Program-made: the position numbers and the translations under genes
Notes under the pieces: generated by a model
Told to the model about the DNA's origin: nothing
The model's input: only the letters and a program-made list of their open reading frames with translations
The model's database searches: none
Source of the DNA: Candidatus Nomurabacteria bacterium
Lineage (GTDB): Bacteria > Patescibacteriota > Minisyncoccia > Phycocordibacterales > UBA9973
Assembly (NCBI GenBank): GCA_021413565.1
Contig: JAIOQC010000025.1
Span: 1-10,422, forward strand
Direction of reading: 5' to 3'
Length of the DNA stretch: 10,422 bases
Shown here: positions 8,707-10,422 of the stretch, in pieces
Layout: each line of letters opens with the position of its first letter
How positions within the stretch are numbered: position 1 is the first letter of the stretch

Positions 8707-8728
8707 CACGAGTGTTGAAGCGGTTTTT
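8693..8728 (-). terminator. intrinsic terminator of the major pilin gene
   Basis: A perfect 17-bp inverted repeat (8693-8709 with 8712-8728) has a GC-rich core of CCGCTTCAACAC and ends in a run of T followed by TTT on the minus strand. It lies 20 bases after the pilin stop and before pilD, so it should end most transcripts of the highly expressed pilin and lower read-through into pilD. The A/T arms are symmetrical, so rightward termination is also possible. Confidence 0.88.
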
Positions 8729-8747
8729 CAAAAATTAGCGAGATGTA

Positions 8748-9200
8748 TTATGCACAAACTACAGCTGCACCAATAGTTACTGTTTCTTTGATTGACTTAC
8801 CTGTACTGTCTACACAGTACATACCACCAGCCTTCAAAGGAGCCTCAGCTGCCCATGCACTACCATCTGTATTACATGTTGCTGTTGTAAGAGTACCAGT
8901 ACCGTTAGAAGTAACTGCAGTTAGACCTGTTGCCTTTGCAGCTGCCATAACCATTTCTTGGATTCCCTTAACTGTAGAAACTACTGCACCTGCAGTACAC
9001 ACACCAGTAAATGAACTTCCGTTAGAATCATAGTAAAGTTCAGCTTGAGCACGAGTGTTTGCTAAGTTAGCTTGAACAGCTGCATCAGCACCCTTTGCAC
9101 GAGCACTTGAAAGTGCAGCAAGAACAACTGAAGCAAGAATTCCTATGATTGCGATAACGACCAAAAGCTCAATAAGCGTAAAACCTTTATTTTTTTTCAT
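8748..9200 (-). CDS. pilA: major type IV pilin, 150 aa
   Basis: This has the classic type IVa pilin start: a six-residue leader MKKNKG, then FTLIELLVVIAIIGILASVVLAAL with Glu5, the helix that packs in the fibre core. The amphipathic continuation (SARAKGADAAVQANLANTRAQAELYYDS) leads to a small Ala/Thr/Gly-rich head of about 90 residues. Four cysteines (C68, C109, C129, C149) are present; C129 and C149 near the end probably form the disulfide of the D-region. The gene differs from its minor-pilin neighbours by its own extended -10 promoter, a leader with a hairpin and a strong terminator, all as expected for the abundant fibre subunit. Its composition is more GC-rich and Ala-rich than its neighbours, fitting high expression. 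Confidence 0.93.
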   Translation of the reverse strand: MKKNKGFTLIELLVVIAIIGILASVVLAALSSARAKGADAAVQANLANTRAQAELYYDSNGSSFTGVCTAGAVVSTVKGIQEMVMAAAKATGLTAVTSNGTGTLTTATCNTDGSAWAAEAPLKAGGMYCVDSTGKSIKETVTIGAAVVCA

Positions 9201-9216
9201 ACTAAAATGTAATCTA

Positions 9217-9246
9217 TTAATTGTGCTTTTTGTTATAAAAAGCGCG
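9217..9246 (-). promoter_or_regulatory. stem-loop in the pilin 5' leader
   Basis: In the roughly 60-nt leader, GCTTTTT and AAAAAGC form a 7-bp hairpin with a 5-nt loop (about 9220-9244). It lies about 20 nt upstream of the pilin ATG, so it could protect the mRNA 5' end. It could also act as a weak terminator for read-through from pilC, although it lies downstream of the pilin start site, which makes that less likely. Confidence 0.35.
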
Positions 9247-9266
9247 ACCTTATTTTTAATACCTTT

Positions 9267-9275
9267 ATTATATCA
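9267..9275 (-). promoter_or_regulatory. extended -10 promoter of the major pilin gene
   Basis: On the minus strand TGATATAAT (9275-9267) is a perfect extended -10 element. A recognisable -35 is weak: TTGCGT lies 19 bases upstream. Transcription would start near 9260, giving a leader of about 60 nt before the ATG at 9200. Confidence 0.65.
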
Positions 9276-9311
9276 TATAACCATTCAAAAAACGCAAGTG
9301 TGCATAACTAT

Positions 9312-9527
9312 TTAACTAATACCCCCAGCCACATTGTAAATTGGCATCAAAACTGATGTTAGTAGTAATCCTACCCCAAGACCAAGCGCCACAATCATTG
9401 CCGGCTCAATAAGACTCACCATTGTATCAACAGCATCATTAACTTCACGGTTATAGAACTTACCAATAGTCTTGAGAATATTACCCATAGAACCTGTTTC
9501 TTCTCCAACACGAATCATCTGCGACAT
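9312..9527 (-). pseudogene. pilC: C-terminal fragment of PilC, separated by deletion and frameshift
   Basis: The 71 residues from the ATG match the end of PilC/GspF proteins: MIRVGEETG, a linker helix (FYNREVNDAVDTMVSLIEPAMI) and the last membrane helix (VALGLGVGLLLTSVLMPIYNV). The homologous frame continues upstream of that ATG as AKHKEIPAIMSQ, which is PilC sequence too, so the ATG is an internal Met and not a true start. That frame meets a TGA further upstream. The upstream part of PilC, in another frame, stops at 9554. Without repair or reinitiation this fragment would not form a functional platform protein. Confidence 0.85.
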
Positions 9528-9553
9528 AATTGCTGGAATTTCTTTATGCTTTG

Positions 9554-10422
9554 CTAGCCTGCTGTTAACTCAATAGCACGAAGAATCGTAATTCCAGACG
9601 AAAGCATAGTGTCCATATTGTCAGCAATACGAGAAAGATATAATTTTGTATAAATATTTTTAAAAACTGGTAAAGTAATTTTCATGTGGTCAATCCATTT
9701 CTTACCAGCTGGAGTTTTAGATTGTCGAATAGCAAATATAATTGCAAGCACTAAGCCAATTAAAATAAATATTCCATAATTGACCAACAAATCACTTAGG
9801 CCCATTACAATTTTTGTGGTTAGTGGTATGGCTTGACCAGATTCTTTAATAATAACTGTTAAACGAGGAACAATGAACACAAACATCATCGTCATCACTA
9901 AAACGAAAACTCCCATCACGAAACCCGGATAGATTAATGCATTTTTTGTCTTTGCAGTTAGTTGATACTGTCGGTCAAGATAATCCGCTAAGTATAAGAA
10001 AATTTGAGTTAATTTTCCTGATTCTTCACCAGATTTGACCATATTCACATAGAAATCAGAAAAAACTTGAGGATGCTTTGCTAAAGCACCTGAAATAGAA
10101 ACACCGGATTGAATATCATCAGAAACAATATTAAGTATCTTTACTAGTGATTGATTCTCTGTATTAATGGCCAACAAGTTGAAGGCTTTCAAAGCTGAAA
10201 CCTGTGCTTCAAATAATGTTGATATTTGTCGTGACATAATCACTATATCTTTTGAGGAAACACCTTTCTCAAAGATAGTGATATTCATCAGACTTTTCTT
10301 TTCACCTTCAGTAACAAAAGAAACAATCAAACCTCGACGCTGAATAGCAGCAATTGCTGAATCCTTTGAAGCTGCTTCAACAGTTCCTTTCTTTTTCTCG
10401 CCTGTATTCGTAATGGCGTCGT
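9554..10422 (-). CDS. pilC: PilC inner-membrane platform protein, N-terminal part, runs off window
   Basis: PilC/GspF is the polytopic inner-membrane protein that couples pilus ATPases to pilin assembly. The frame is open to the right edge, giving 288 visible residues and lacking the true start. It contains the first GspF domain (MSRQISTLFEAQVSALKAF through GALAKHPQVFSDFYVNMVKSGEESG), the TAKTKNALIYPGFVMGVF segment leading into a long hydrophobic helix, IVPRLTVIIKESGQAIPLTTKIV, another membrane region (LIGLVLAIIFAI), and the start of the second domain (YLSRIADNMDTMLSSGITILRAIELTAG). It ends there at a TAG, where homologues continue for more than 100 residues. By comparison with its own first domain about 26 residues are missing before the other fragment resumes in a different frame. 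pilB and pilT are likely to lie to the right. Confidence 0.9.
   Translation of the reverse strand, partial: DAITNTGEKKKGTVEAASKDSAIAAIQRRGLIVSFVTEGEKKSLMNITIFEKGVSSKDIVIMSRQISTLFEAQVSALKAFNLLAINTENQSLVKILNIVSDDIQSGVSISGALAKHPQVFSDFYVNMVKSGEESGKLTQIFLYLADYLDRQYQLTAKTKNALIYPGFVMGVFVLVMTMMFVFIVPRLTVIIKESGQAIPLTTKIVMGLSDLLVNYGIFILIGLVLAIIFAIRQSKTPAGKKWIDHMKITLPVFKNIYTKLYLSRIADNMDTMLSSGITILRAIELTAG

Overview
The window looks like a chromosomal segment of a low-GC, streamlined bacterium, most likely a Patescibacteria/CPR member of the Parcubacteria kind. The pointers are a compact leftward type IV pilus cluster with very short gene junctions and few Shine-Dalgarno sequences, gatCA next to a membrane-anchored HEPN-like protein of a kind I associate with CPR genomes, and the overall codon bias. 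UGA is used as a stop (gatC and the 137-aa gene), so the genetic code is standard. The lineage is inference; no rRNA is present.

Layout from left to right. 1-495 has no protein gene that I trust. It holds a possible promoter (28-54), a strong bidirectional terminator hairpin (171-212) and a densely self-complementary block (212-380) that looks like a structured RNA. Back-to-back promoter-like sequences follow at 414-468. 496-909 is the only rightward gene, an unrecognised 137-aa protein, closed by a two-way terminator at 928-962. Everything else is transcribed leftward: an HEPN-like membrane protein (963-1577), gatA (1587-3002), gatC (2999-3277), ligA (3335-5422), then four minor pilin genes (5430-7839), the prepilin peptidase pilD (7853-8668), the major pilin (8748-9200), and pilC running off the right end (9312-10422).

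The pilus genes form one working set. The major pilin and four pseudopilins carry class III signal peptides. PilD would cleave and methylate them, and PilC is the inner-membrane platform. The motor ATPases are not in view and probably lie beyond the right end. PilC is broken here: about 26 codons are missing in the second cytoplasmic domain and the frame shifts, splitting it into two pieces. GatCA are two of the three subunits of the tRNA amidotransferase; gatB is not present. LigA is complete, but its Cys4 zinc finger is split by about 37 extra residues that coincide with a 111-bp nested palindromic DNA segment.

The points that most deserve a second look are the structured RNA block, the palindromic insert in ligA, the disrupted pilC, and the apparently leaderless promoter at gatC (with a weaker candidate at pilD).
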